The notes under the pieces were generated by a model. The model was not told the DNA's origin, made no database searches, and saw only the letters and a list, made by a program, of their open reading frames with translations. Both the position numbers and the translations under genes were made by a program. Positions 49,037-61,357 of a stretch of DNA of 64,000 nucleotides are shown piece by piece. This DNA comes from Deinococcus radiotolerans (lineage in GTDB: Bacteria > Deinococcota > Deinococci > Deinococcales > Deinococcaceae): positions 1 to 64,000 of the forward strand of contig NZ_BMPE01000008.1 of NCBI RefSeq assembly GCF_014647435.1, read 5' to 3'. Every line of letters begins with the position of its first letter. The stretch's first letter is position 1.

Positions 49037-50074
49037 TCAATTCGGGCGGTTCGACTCGTCCGAGTACAGGTCTTCCGGCAGGTCCTCCGCGAGGAACGTC
49101 ATGTACCGCATGTTCAGCAGGTGCCGCGTCGCCACCCGCTCGAACGCCGCGCCGTTCTCCTCAGTCTGCGCATTCCCGAACCCGTACTCGCCCACCACGA
49201 ACGTCCCGTCCGGCTGAAAGTACGCGATGGCCGACCCGGCCGGATCACGGAAGGTCCACCCGCCGTCCCCAGCGTCCCCCGGATCACGCACCGGCTGCGC
49301 CAGCCGCTCCTGAATCCGCACGTACCGCTCGTCATCCAGCGCCGCGTGCCGGAAACCCCGCGTGGCCGTCTCCACCATGTACCCAAACCGCCACCCGAAG
49401 AACCGCACGTCGAACCGCAGCGGCCCCGACGCGAGCAGAATCGACGTCGCGTCCCGGCTCACCTCCTCGGCCTGGTACTTCTTCCGCATGAACACCGCGA
49501 ACGCATCCGACGCCGTCGGGTACACGTTGAACCCCTCGCCGTAATGGAAGCCCCCCAGCCACTGCGACACGCTGGGCCGCGCGGCCTCCGTGAACGGCAA
49601 TCCCAGGTACGCCCGCGCCGCCATCACCCCCTCCTCCAGCATGAACAGCGCCACATCAATCAGGGTGTCCGCCCGGAACTGCCGGTCAAAACCCGCCGAT
49701 TCCACACCCAGCACCAGGTCACCCGAACTCGGATCAAAATGCGCCCGCACGCCCGCGCACGACCCGCACACATGATCAATGCAGCGGTACGCAAACGCTT
49801 TCTCCGCCACCGACCCCGCCCGTAAGACGTTGCATTCCGGCACACGAGTCGTCAGGGACAGACCGAGGAGGTTCGCCACGATAGGCATCGTCACGCTCAT
49901 TCCCCGGTAGGTGAACGTGGCCGTGTCTTCCCCCACCTGCTGGAACGAGTGAGGCTCTCCCCCCGCCGCAGCGAGCGTCGCTACCGTGGTCAGGGCGTTC
50001 TCACGCATCTCTCCAACCTCAACGCCCTGGCGCAGATGAGGCTCCGGCTGTTTCTTCCTGAACAGTCCGAACAT
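49037..50074 (-). CDS. Unrecognised 345-residue protein in the 789-residue-protein operon
   Basis: No family is recognised. It begins MFGLFRKKQPEPHLRQGVEVGEM and appears to be a soluble mixed alpha/beta protein. A CGSC pair lies in YRCIDHVCGSCAGVRAHFDP, and the beta-rich C-terminal part contains AYFQPDGTFVVGEYGFGN. Its start codon shares one base with the stop of the 789-residue gene, so the two are translationally coupled. It starts with the same MF-then-basic pattern as its upstream neighbour. Confidence 0.75.
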   Translation of the reverse strand: MFGLFRKKQPEPHLRQGVEVGEMRENALTTVATLAAAGGEPHSFQQVGEDTATFTYRGMSVTMPIVANLLGLSLTTRVPECNVLRAGSVAEKAFAYRCIDHVCGSCAGVRAHFDPSSGDLVLGVESAGFDRQFRADTLIDVALFMLEEGVMAARAYLGLPFTEAARPSVSQWLGGFHYGEGFNVYPTASDAFAVFMRKKYQAEEVSRDATSILLASGPLRFDVRFFGWRFGYMVETATRGFRHAALDDERYVRIQERLAQPVRDPGDAGDGGWTFRDPAGSAIAYFQPDGTFVVGEYGFGNAQTEENGAAFERVATRHLLNMRYMTFLAEDLPEDLYSDESNRPN

Positions 50075-52443
50075 CAGTCGCCCGCCTTCATGTTCAGTTG
50101 TTTGGCCGTGTCGTCCACGATCTCATCCGGGTTGAGGCTGGGGAAGAGTTCCTTCAGGACATCCTCGGCAACTTTCAACACACCACTGGCCTCTTCCTCG
50201 GTGGCCTTCTTCTTCTCGTCTTTATCGCCCTTGAGTTCCTTCGCTTTCGCCTTCACGGGCGCGGCGATGGCCGACTCGGCGGCCTTACTGAGCACCTCGT
50301 CCACCGCTTCCGAGCCCACCGTGACCACCGACGCCAGTGGCGTGGTGGATTTCAGTGCCTGAATCACCTTGCCGTACTTCTCGATTCGCTCGTTGATCGG
50401 CACACGGGCCGGAGTGGTCAGCGCCATGCCCAGCCGCTCGAACGCACCCTTATCAGCGGCGTTCTTCCCGAAGTACCGCTCCATGGCCTTTTTCGACGCA
50501 TTCAGCGCCTCGGTCTTCATGGCCAGCGTCTGAAGGGTCGTGGAGGGATGCCGCGCGACGAAGGTCTCAGCCTGGCGGGTCAGCAGGTCAGCGGATTTCT
50601 TCACGGCAGCATCTGCTGCTTCCTGAGCCCGCTGCCGGATGACGGTCTGGCTCACCGTGACGCCAGGCGCACTCGGCTGGGCCAGCAGGGCTGCCTCAGT
50701 GTCCTGCGCGACCTTGTCTCGGAGGCGCTGCTCGGCCAGAGCGCGGGCGTGGGCGACTTCTGCCTGGTAGGTCAGTGGCGCGCCCTGCTCGGCCAGGACC
50801 TTGAAGTCCGCCTGGACGCTGCCGTGGCGGCCCAGCAGGCGGGAGAGGTCCTTGTTCAGGTCGTGGCTGGCGTCGGCCCAGACTTTGTTCAGGTGCGTGC
50901 GGATGGCGGTGCCGCTGGCGCGGAATTCCACGATGGCCTTGGCGACGTGCCCGTCGGGGTTGCGGGCGATCAGGTCGTCGAGGCGCTGGACGGTGGTGGC
51001 CTTGAGGTGGCGGGCGTGCCGGGCGACGCTGGTCTGGGTGATTTTGCTGCCCAGCGCGGCCTTCCAGGCGTCGACACGGTCGGCGGCCTTGACGCGGCCG
51101 TTCGTGAGCCTGCGGCTGAGGCTGTTCCCGGCGCCGTCCACAGCGTCGCGGAGTTTGCGTGCGGCTTTCAGGACGGGGCTCTTCCGGGCCTGGTTGCGCA
51201 GGAAGGAGAGGGCGGTGTTGTCCCACCTGCGGAGGTTGGCCGCGCCCTTGCGTACGCTCCCGGTGATCGCGTCTGCGCCCCTGCTGGCCAGTTTGCGGAG
51301 GGTGGGCGTCTGGGCTTTCAGGTACGCGTGGGCCTGTCGGGCGCGGCGGGAGGTCAGGACGCGGACCTTGCGGGCAGCGGATCCGGCCTTCGCGGCGGCG
51401 TTGCTGACACCGGTGGTGACGGCGTTCTTGACGTTCGTGGCGGCGCGGCCAATGGGCTGCGTGAGGTATTTCTGCGCCAGCTTCCCGGCGTTCTTCAGGA
51501 CGGTCTTCGCGCCGGTGGGCAGCACGCGCCGCGCGAGGGTGGCGGCGGCCTTCCCGCTGCCTTTCAGAGCGCCCTGCGCCAGGTGAGCCAGGCCGCGCGC
51601 GGCGGGCGCGAGGCCCTTCCCGAACGCGCGTCCCACGCCGACCACGGCCTTCCCGGCGAATTTGAACACCGGGCCGCCCACACTGCCGACAACAGCGTCC
51701 ACGGCGATACTCTTGGCGGTGACGTCCTCGAAGGTGCCGCGTGCCTTGAACTTATACCCTTTCTCCTTTTGCGCTTTGGCTTTCGCGGCGGCGTTGAAGA
51801 CCTTGTTCTCCACGACCTGCGCAGCGATACCGCCCCCAGCGCTGATCCCGGCGGCGAGCGCCAGGGCAGGCGCCGTCAGCGCGCCGCCGGTCGCGACGGT
51901 CGCGACGGCCACAGCGGTCAGGGCGACGCCCTTCCAGAATTTCGCCTTGCCTTCCGGGGTGGCGTACCACTTCTTGAACTGATCCAGTTTCGCCCCGGCG
52001 TACTTTCCCGCAGCGGCAGCGCCGTTCATGACGCCCTTGACGGGATTCTTCGCGAAGTCAGCGGCACCCTTGACGACTTTCTTCGCGCCGTCCAGCAGGC
52101 CCGGCAGGTTCTTCGCGGCGCTGGTGTGCAGGCTGGTCAACTGCTTTCGGAAGAAGCCCATGACGCCCCCGGCCTCGCGGGGTGGCGTGGCGGGCCGGCC
52201 CGCCATTTTTGGGGTCGGGTTGGTCTGTTTCGCGGGCGCTGTCTTTCGCGCTGCGGGTGGCAGGACCGGGCCGATCATGGGCGCGGCCTTCAGGCCCGGT
52301 CGGGGCGCCGCGGGGGTTCGCCCGACCTTCAGGGCGCCGTGCGCTGGCCGGGCGGGCGCCTTCTGGGCGGGCGGCTTGGATCCTGGCGTCAGGGGTTTTT
52401 TCTGGTTGGCTTTCTTGCCCTTGGGTTGCGGCTGTTCGAACAT
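50074..52443 (-). CDS. Large Ala/Lys-rich protein of unknown function with a hydrophobic hairpin
   Basis: A 789-residue protein. Residues 1-95 are Pro/Lys/Ala-rich and disordered. Residues about 105-165 carry repeated AKK/GxAK amphipathic helices. Residues 170-212 form a glycine-rich hydrophobic stretch like the segments that precede toxin tips in polymorphic toxins. Residues 235-290 (TFEDVTAKSIAVDAVVGSVGGPVFKFAGKAVVGVG) resemble the same linker class. The rest is long basic helices ending in an acidic tail (DEKKKATEEEASGVLKVAEDVLKELFPS). No catalytic domain is recognised. An exported or injected effector, or a membrane-active structural protein, is possible; this is inference. Confidence 0.75.
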   Translation of the reverse strand: MFEQPQPKGKKANQKKPLTPGSKPPAQKAPARPAHGALKVGRTPAAPRPGLKAAPMIGPVLPPAARKTAPAKQTNPTPKMAGRPATPPREAGGVMGFFRKQLTSLHTSAAKNLPGLLDGAKKVVKGAADFAKNPVKGVMNGAAAAGKYAGAKLDQFKKWYATPEGKAKFWKGVALTAVAVATVATGGALTAPALALAAGISAGGGIAAQVVENKVFNAAAKAKAQKEKGYKFKARGTFEDVTAKSIAVDAVVGSVGGPVFKFAGKAVVGVGRAFGKGLAPAARGLAHLAQGALKGSGKAAATLARRVLPTGAKTVLKNAGKLAQKYLTQPIGRAATNVKNAVTTGVSNAAAKAGSAARKVRVLTSRRARQAHAYLKAQTPTLRKLASRGADAITGSVRKGAANLRRWDNTALSFLRNQARKSPVLKAARKLRDAVDGAGNSLSRRLTNGRVKAADRVDAWKAALGSKITQTSVARHARHLKATTVQRLDDLIARNPDGHVAKAIVEFRASGTAIRTHLNKVWADASHDLNKDLSRLLGRHGSVQADFKVLAEQGAPLTYQAEVAHARALAEQRLRDKVAQDTEAALLAQPSAPGVTVSQTVIRQRAQEAADAAVKKSADLLTRQAETFVARHPSTTLQTLAMKTEALNASKKAMERYFGKNAADKGAFERLGMALTTPARVPINERIEKYGKVIQALKSTTPLASVVTVGSEAVDEVLSKAAESAIAAPVKAKAKELKGDKDEKKKATEEEASGVLKVAEDVLKELFPSLNPDEIVDDTAKQLNMKAGD

Positions 52444-52496
52444 GACGGCACCTGCAAAATGAACATTGAGGGTCGGCGCGGCAGAGGAGACAGGCC

Positions 52497-52525
52497 AGTC
52501 TAGAGGTGACCGTCCGTTCAGCCAA
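52497..52525 (-). promoter_or_regulatory. Promoter of the 789-residue-protein operon
   Basis: On the minus strand TTGGCT (52520-52525) and TAGACT (52497-52502) are 17 bp apart. The leader to the ATG at 52443 is about 45-50 nt and contains GCAGGTG as a weak ribosome-binding site. Confidence 0.65.
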
Positions 52526-52581
52526 GCAGAAATGACCGGGCCTGCCCGACCGGTAAACCCGTCATGAACCTTCTGACGAGG

Positions 52582-53109
52582 TCAGGCCTGCGCGCCGCCT
52601 GGCACGATCTGTGAGGCGTCCACGCCCAGCCGGTCCAGCGCCGCCTGCCACCGCTCCTCGGCGGGCACGTCCCACAGCAGGTCCGGGGTGCTCTGCTCCA
52701 CCCAGACCCAGGTGCCCTCGCGGGCCTCCTCGGTCAGCTGACCCGCCCCCCACCCGGCGTACCCGAGGACCAGCATGAACGGCTGGCCGCTGCGCTCCAC
52801 GGCGCGCAGCACGTCCATGCTGCTCGATACGGTCAGGCCGGGCAGCAGCCGCAATTCCCCGTCCATGGTCACGGGCTGCCGGTACAGGCACCAGCCCAGC
52901 GTCGGATCCACCGGGCCGCCCAGCCACGCGCGCTCCGGGTGGCCCTCCAGTTCCGGCATGAGGTCCTGCACGCTCTGGGTCATCGAGGCGTTCACGATGA
53001 GGCCCATCGCGCCCTTCGTGTCGTGTTCCAGCAGGAGGATCACCGCACCTTCGAACGGTCCGCCGCGCAGGTGCGGGCTGGCCACCAGGAACGTCACGGG
53101 CGCGCTCAT
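52582..53109 (-). CDS. YqgE/AlgH family protein
   Basis: A 175-residue protein of the UPF0301 family. Diagnostic segments are FLVASPHLRGGPFEGAVILLLEHDTKGAMGLIVN, WLGGPVDPTLGWCLY and LGYAGWGAGQLTEEAREGTWVWVE. The biochemical role is unknown; in Pseudomonas AlgH affects alginate regulation. A TATCCT box (53116-53121) lies 6 nt before the ATG. Confidence 0.93.
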   Translation of the reverse strand: MSAPVTFLVASPHLRGGPFEGAVILLLEHDTKGAMGLIVNASMTQSVQDLMPELEGHPERAWLGGPVDPTLGWCLYRQPVTMDGELRLLPGLTVSSSMDVLRAVERSGQPFMLVLGYAGWGAGQLTEEAREGTWVWVEQSTPDLLWDVPAEERWQAALDRLGVDASQIVPGGAQA

Positions 53110-53115
53110 GAGCAC

Positions 53116-53121
53116 AGGATA
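53116..53121 (-). promoter_or_regulatory. Leaderless-type -10 box of the yqgE/algH gene
   Basis: TATCCT on the minus strand, 6 nt before the ATG at 53109. Confidence 0.6.
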
Positions 53122-53150
53122 GCGCGCCCCGCCGCTCTCTTCAGAACAGT

Positions 53151-54020
53151 TCAGTACGTGATGCGCCGCGTGACGGTCATGAACGTCTGCCCCTGCATGG
53201 TCCCGGTCTGCCGCACCCAGTTGCCCTGCGCGTCGTACTCGATCTGCCACTGTTCCTGCACGTCCCCCAGGTCCGCCATCTGGATGCGCGTGACGCGCCC
53301 GGCAGCGTCGGTGGTCATCAGCACGGCGGGCAGGCGCTCACCATTCGCGCGGTCCTCCACGCGGATACCCGTGCCGTCCGGCGCGTAGGTGTAGGTGGTC
53401 TGGCGCGTGGCGCGGCGGCCAGAGCCGGGGAGGCTGGCGGCGATGTCCCGCTGGATCAGGCGGCCGCGGTCGTCCAGCTGGGCGGTGGTCACCTGGGCCA
53501 CGGCTCCGGCGCGGGTGACGCGCTCCACCACCTGCCGTGTCGCAGCGGAGTAGGTGCAGCTGACCTGCTCCTTCACGGCCTGGAAGGTTTCGTTCTCCCA
53601 CACGCCGCTGTATGCGGTCAGGCGGCCCTGCGGGTCGAAGGTCACGGTGACCGGCTGGCGGGGCTGCCGCTGCACGTCGGCGAGCGTGACGCCCTTGCCG
53701 CTGAACAGGGCGTCCAGGCCGCCTGCCGCGCGCTGGTAGCCGGCCCTGCCGGTCAGGGTCAGCAGTGACCGGGTCAGGTCGCCCGGGGCTTGCGTCTCGA
53801 TCTGCGCCAGCTGACCGCTCTGGAAGGTGAACGTGCGGATGGTCAGGGCTGCGTCACCCGGTCGGGCAGGATCGGTCTCGCGGCGTTCCTCGACCACCTG
53901 CCGAGCACTGCCCTGAACGCGTGGGAACAGGGTGCGGTCCTCGCCGGGCACGTCGTAGCAGTACGCGGCGTGCGCGGTGGACAGGGTGGTCAGGAGCAGC
54001 AGGGGCAGCAGGCGGCGCAT
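53151..54020 (-). CDS. Exported protein with YD-like repeats
   Basis: A 289-residue protein. A signal peptide (MRRLLPLLLLTTLSTAHAAYC) precedes a beta-rich region of degenerate tyrosine-aspartate (YD/RHS) repeats, for example VTFDPQGRLTAYSG, AQLDDRGRLIQRD, TYTYAPDGTGIRVE, MTTDAAGRVTRIQ and IEYDAQGNWVRQT, about 35 residues apart. YD repeats usually form shells or surface-exposed sheets. There is no toxin domain. The ATG at 54020 follows TATCCT (54029-54034) by 8 nt. Confidence 0.85.
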   Translation of the reverse strand: MRRLLPLLLLTTLSTAHAAYCYDVPGEDRTLFPRVQGSARQVVEERRETDPARPGDAALTIRTFTFQSGQLAQIETQAPGDLTRSLLTLTGRAGYQRAAGGLDALFSGKGVTLADVQRQPRQPVTVTFDPQGRLTAYSGVWENETFQAVKEQVSCTYSAATRQVVERVTRAGAVAQVTTAQLDDRGRLIQRDIAASLPGSGRRATRQTTYTYAPDGTGIRVEDRANGERLPAVLMTTDAAGRVTRIQMADLGDVQEQWQIEYDAQGNWVRQTGTMQGQTFMTVTRRITY

Positions 54021-54028
54021 GTCCCGGC

Positions 54029-54034
54029 AGGATA
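54029..54034 (-). promoter_or_regulatory. Leaderless-type -10 box of the YD-repeat gene
   Basis: TATCCT on the minus strand, 8 nt before the ATG at 54020. Confidence 0.5.
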
Positions 54035-54105
54035 GGGCGGCGACGGGGCGGACATGCACAAACCTCCCCGTCCAGTCTGGACGGGGAGGTTCTGAGGGAG
54101 GGGGA

Positions 54106-56553
<2,448 letters not shown>

Positions 56554-56618
56554 CTCGGAACTCCTTTTCGCCCGGGTGGGGTCTTGGTGAGAGCGGGTTC
56601 CTGAAACTCCTGCATCCA

Positions 56619-56662
56619 GGAAACTTGAGTGCAACTATATCAAGTTTCCAGGGTGGGGGCAA
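56619..56662 (-). promoter_or_regulatory. lon promoter overlapped by a HAIR-type (HspR) operator
   Basis: A perfect 10-bp inverted repeat GGAAACTTGA-N11-TCAAGTTTCC (56619-56649) has the CTTGA-N11-TCAAG core and spacing of HspR-associated inverted repeats. On the minus strand TTGCCC (56657-56662) and TATAGT (56634-56639) are 17 bp apart, and the -10 lies inside the repeat, so bound HspR would block transcription. Confidence 0.85.
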
Positions 56663-56730
56663 GCCGCAGCCGACCCGAACGAGACCACTTCAAACCTCGT
56701 CCTCCACGACAAAAGCCTACGCCCACACGC

Positions 56731-56784
56731 CTGACACAACCCTCACGTGAAGCTGACGAGACCTTCACCACTGCCTGACCCTCC
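56731..56784 (+). promoter_or_regulatory. 11-bp-phased tandem operator array upstream of the esterase gene
   Basis: CTGAC (56731), CTCAC (56742), CTGAC (56753), TTCAC (56764) and CTGAC (56775) start exactly 11 bp apart and abut the -10 box. The TTCACC form resembles the 11-nt units of Streptomyces PHO boxes. Confidence 0.65.
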
Positions 56785-56790
56785 TAGACT
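56785..56790 (+). promoter_or_regulatory. Leaderless-type -10 box of the esterase gene
   Basis: TAGACT lies 6 nt before the ATG at 56797, immediately after the phased array. No -35 consensus is present, which fits an activator-dependent promoter. Confidence 0.65.
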
Positions 56791-56796
56791 GCCCCC

Positions 56797-57858
56797 ATGC
56801 CCCGCGTGACCCTCCAGCTGACCCTGCCCCCTGGCACCCCACCGGGAACCCTCTTCCTGACCGGTGATCACCGGGCCTGGAGCAGCGACCCTCACGGCTG
56901 GACCTTCAGCGGCAGCACCCTGCACGCCGAACTGCCCGACGGAACCCTGGCGCAGGTGAAGGTCCGCCGCGTGAACCCGGACGGCACGGTCACCGAGGAG
57001 GGCGACGCCTGGGGCAGCCGCGCCCGCGCCCACCGCGTGATCGTACGCGGCGACACCACACTCCCACTGACCGTGGCGGGCTGGCAGGACGAGCGCACAG
57101 GTGGACGCCGCCCCGCCCGCAGCACCCCACCCCGCGAGGAAACCGTGCTGAGTGCCCCCTGGGGTGAACAACCCGTGCGCCTCTGGTGGCCCGATGGCCA
57201 CGACGGCCCGCTGCCCCTGCTGATCCTGCATGACGGGCAGAACGTCTTCGACGAGGGCCCCACCTTCGCCGGGGACAGCTGGGACGCCGCCGGGGCCGGG
57301 CGAGCCCTCGCGGACGCCGGGCACCCCATCCGCATCGCGGCGCTGCCCGTGAACGACGACCGCAGCCGCCGCTACGTGCCCTTCCCCTTCGAGATGAACG
57401 ACCAAGACAGCGGCGCGGACGAGTACGCCGACTGGCTCCGGGGAACCCTGCTACCGCACCTACACGCCCGCTTCGGCCCCATCCCGGCGCAGGACACCGC
57501 ACTGGCCGGGTCCTCGTTCGGCGGGCTGATCACCGCGTACGCGGGCCTGCGCGACCCCGGCACCTACGGCACGCTGGGCGTGCTCAGCCCCGCCGTGTGG
57601 CCCGCCGACTTCGCGTTCCTGCGCTGGCTGAATGGCCGCAGCGACCCCCAGGCGCGCGTGTGGATCGACATGGGCGACCACGAGGGCAGCAGCGTGCAAG
57701 GCGCGCAGGAGGTGCTGCACCTGGCCCGGGACCTCACCGCCCAGCTCACCCTGCACGTCCGCGAAACCCACTTCACGGTCGGCGAGGGCCACTGGCACGA
57801 CGAACCCGCCTGGAAAGAACGCCTACCTGCCTTCCTGCGCTGGTGGCGCGAAGGCTGA
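56797..57858 (+). CDS. Putative esterase (Esterase D/Fes-like alpha/beta hydrolase) with N-terminal carbohydrate-binding-like domain
   Basis: A 353-residue protein. Residues 1-110 form a beta-sandwich resembling starch-binding (CBM20/48-like) domains (GTPPGTLFLTGDHRAWSSDPHGW). The catalytic alpha/beta-hydrolase part (PF00756-like) has LILHDGQNVFDEG, the nucleophile elbow ALAGSSFGGLITAY, an acid in VWIDMGDHEG and a late histidine in GEGHWHDEPAW. It may cleave acyl esters of sugars or siderophores. No signal peptide is seen. Confidence 0.88.
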   Translation: MPRVTLQLTLPPGTPPGTLFLTGDHRAWSSDPHGWTFSGSTLHAELPDGTLAQVKVRRVNPDGTVTEEGDAWGSRARAHRVIVRGDTTLPLTVAGWQDERTGGRRPARSTPPREETVLSAPWGEQPVRLWWPDGHDGPLPLLILHDGQNVFDEGPTFAGDSWDAAGAGRALADAGHPIRIAALPVNDDRSRRYVPFPFEMNDQDSGADEYADWLRGTLLPHLHARFGPIPAQDTALAGSSFGGLITAYAGLRDPGTYGTLGVLSPAVWPADFAFLRWLNGRSDPQARVWIDMGDHEGSSVQGAQEVLHLARDLTAQLTLHVRETHFTVGEGHWHDEPAWKERLPAFLRWWREG

Positions 57859-57907
57859 GCCAATCAGCGGATGTTCCCACCACATCCGCCTGGGAAGATG
57901 ACCAGGA

Positions 57908-59210
57908 ATGACCGTCCCCTCAACGGAATTTACCGACGCGTTCCACGCTGGCCTGGGCCGCGCCTTGGTGTACCTCTCCGAGCACGCGGCCGCCCCAGAA
58001 CTCCGGGAAGCCGTGACCCAAGGCCTGCTGCACAACCAGGCTTACGATCCTCAGTGCGAACCACCCCGCACCACCTACCTTCTGGAGGCCTGCGCACGCC
58101 TCTCACCACCGCTGGACGCTGCCGAGATCCTCATCCCCCGCGTGAAGCATGCGCGGAACGCCACAGCACGCCGCTGGGACGTAAACCAGTGGGTGAATAT
58201 CCTGACCGCGCTGGGCCAGCAAGGCGACCAGCGCGCCGCAAAGGCCCTCAGAGACAAGTACCGCAGCGCTGCGCGGGCCGAGACACCCCTGTGGGATCTG
58301 CTCTCCCCTGCCCTCGTGCAGCTGGACGGCCTGAATGGATTGAGGCAGATCGTGCAGGACCAGCACCGCTTCACCGCGACCAGCCCGGACGCCAGTCATC
58401 ATCCCTACGTGTGGGAGGCCCGCACGCTGCTGGGCGACGACGCTGTGGAGAGCGAGTTGAAGAACCTGCCCGAAGCCCTGCGACCCAGAGGAAACGCGGA
58501 TCGAGCGCGGAAGCGAAAGCAGCAAAAAGCTTCAAACCCAAGGCCCACAGACGCCTACCAGCACGTGCACATGCTGATCCATGACGCCGTTCAGCCGCGT
58601 CTACACCCGGTGTCCATGCTGCCTTACCAGCTCATCCACCGCCTCACCCCACCGGACTGGCAGAGACTGACCACTGATCTCAACACCGAAGATCCAGCGA
58701 AACTTCGCCTGCTCCTCAGCCTGTTCATGCGTCACGGCGTTCCGGGCGCGCTGAGGCGGCTGCTGAGCCTGGTACGTCACGAGGATAACGGGGTGGCCTT
58801 CCGGGCCCTGCGCGCCCTGGGTCACATTCAGCACGAGCGGGTGCGTGAATTCGCCCTTGAACTCCTGCGCACCCCGCAGCGGTTCAGTGAGGAGGCCACC
58901 TCGCTCCTGCGGTTGAACTACCGCCCCGGTGACGAACAGCTGATCTGCATGCAGCTGAACGGCCTTCAAGAACAACTGAAAGCAGGGGAGCGCCAGAGCT
59001 TCCTGCGCAATGTGGCAGACATCGCTGAGCAATTCCCTGACGAGGGGCTGCTGAAGCTTCTCACCGGAGCCTTCCCTCAGCAGCCCTGCGCATGCTGTCG
59101 TGAACGAATGCTGGCGGTGCTGATCGAGCATGACGCCGCGCCACCGGACCTGCTGGCCGAGGCGCGACTGGACGCCAGCCCGGAAGTCCGGAGTCTCGCC
59201 ACCGAGGCTC

Positions 59211-59236
<26 letters not shown>
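57908..59236 (+). CDS. Helical (HEAT-like) repeat protein of unknown function
   Basis: A 442-residue soluble protein. The C-terminal half shows HEAT-like helix pairs (LLSLFMRHGVPGALRRLLSLVRHEDNGVAFRALRALGHIQHERVREFALELL and the final PPDLLAEARLDASPEVRSLATEALSAAG). The N-terminal half is also helical. A CACC cysteine cluster lies in QQPCACCRERML. A basic linker (ARKRKQQKA) divides the halves. No family is recognised. Its 3' end overlaps the convergent acyl-CoA dehydrogenase gene by 26 bp. Confidence 0.75.
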
Positions 59237-60353
<1,117 letters not shown>

Positions 60354-60433
60354 GTGGCTCCCAGCGTACTCCCTGACTGCGGGATACCTGTCGGTGCCCG
60401 GGCGTGGCACCATACGGGCAGGGGGTGGCGGGC

Positions 60434-61222
60434 ATGACGGACGGGCGCTGGTTGCTGCGGTCGCTGGGTCAGGCGGAGGTGCTGCGGGGCGGCGTGCCCA
60501 TCGTGTGGCCCGCCCGCAGCGCGGAGGAGTTGCTGTGGTACCTGCACGCGCATCCGGACGGCCGGTACCGGCATGATCTGCTGCGCGACCTGTGGGATCT
60601 GGAGGACACGCCGGCCGCCGCGAACCGCTTCCGGGTGGCGCTGCACCGCCTGCGGCACGCGCTGGACTTCCCTGAGGCGGTGACCGAGCGGGGCGGGCGG
60701 TACGCGCTGCACCCGGACCTGCTGGCGGCGAGTGATACGGCGGCGCTGCACCGGGCGCTGCACGGCGCGCGGGAGGCCGAGCTGCCGCGCGCGCAGGAGG
60801 AACTGCTGCGCCGGGCGCTGGCGTGCGCGGACGGGGAGTACCTGCCGCACCTGACGGGCGAGTGGGTGCAGGAGGCGCGGCAGGCGCACCGCGCGGCGGT
60901 TGTGGAGGCGCACCTGACCCTGTCGCAGCTGCACTGCGCGGCGCACGAGTGCCCCCTGGCCGCGCAGGAACTCGTGCGGGCCGCGCAGGCCGACCCGCTG
61001 ATCGGCGAGGACCACCACCAGCGCCTCATGGCCTGCCTGGCCATGACCCGTGACCGGTACGCCGCGACGGAGCATTACCGACGGTACCGGCATTACCTCG
61101 CCACGGAGATCGGGGATACGCCCATGCCGGAAACGGTGGATTTCGCGGAGCGGCTCAAGGGCGGCGAGTTGCCCTGCGTGACTGCCCCCTTCCGCCCGTC
61201 GGGCGCCACAAGCGACAAGTAG
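60434..61222 (+). CDS. BTAD-domain (SARP-like) transcriptional regulator
   Basis: A 262-residue protein. An N-terminal winged-helix region (RSAEELLWYLHAHPDGRYRHDLLRDLWDLEDTPAAANRFRVALHRLRHAL) of OmpR/SARP type leads to a bacterial transcriptional activation domain with TPR-like helices (AAHECPLAAQELVRAAQADPLIGEDHHQRLMACLAMTRDRYAATEHYRRYRHYLATEIG). The target is unknown. It lies just upstream of the CBS and oxidase genes, but a terminator separates them. Because OmpR-like winged helices often bind direct repeats, it is worth testing against the phased arrays. Confidence 0.85.
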   Translation: MTDGRWLLRSLGQAEVLRGGVPIVWPARSAEELLWYLHAHPDGRYRHDLLRDLWDLEDTPAAANRFRVALHRLRHALDFPEAVTERGGRYALHPDLLAASDTAALHRALHGAREAELPRAQEELLRRALACADGEYLPHLTGEWVQEARQAHRAAVVEAHLTLSQLHCAAHECPLAAQELVRAAQADPLIGEDHHQRLMACLAMTRDRYAATEHYRRYRHYLATEIGDTPMPETVDFAERLKGGELPCVTAPFRPSGATSDK

Positions 61223-61238
61223 GGCGACTGGCATGAAG

Positions 61239-61270
61239 GGTCCCGGCGTCGTCCGGGGCCCCGTGTTTTG
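61239..61270 (+). terminator. Terminator after the BTAD regulator
   Basis: An 8-bp stem (61239-61246 with 61253-61260, one G-U pair) is followed by CCGTGTTTTG. Confidence 0.75.
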
Positions 61271-61301
61271 TCGTCCTGGCCGTTCCTGGCTGACGCGGAC
61301 C

Positions 61302-61345
61302 CTGCCGTAATGCCTTCGTAATGCCCTCACCGGACCCTCACGGCA
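61302..61345 (+). promoter_or_regulatory. Possible 11-bp direct-repeat array upstream of the CBS/oxidase operon
   Basis: CCTTCGTAATG (61313), CCCTCACCGGA (61324) and CCCTCACGGCA (61335) repeat at 11 bp, preceded by a degenerate copy ending GCCGTAATG. The two CTCAC units match the arrays elsewhere. The array ends only 13 nt from the start codon, so its geometry differs. Confidence 0.35.
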
Positions 61346-61357
61346 TGGAGGTGTTCC

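Noticed and set aside
50098..52503. 801-codon open frame opposite the 789-residue protein
   Set aside because: The minus frame has a promoter, coupling to the next gene and credible helices. The + frame is a composition artefact with no domain.
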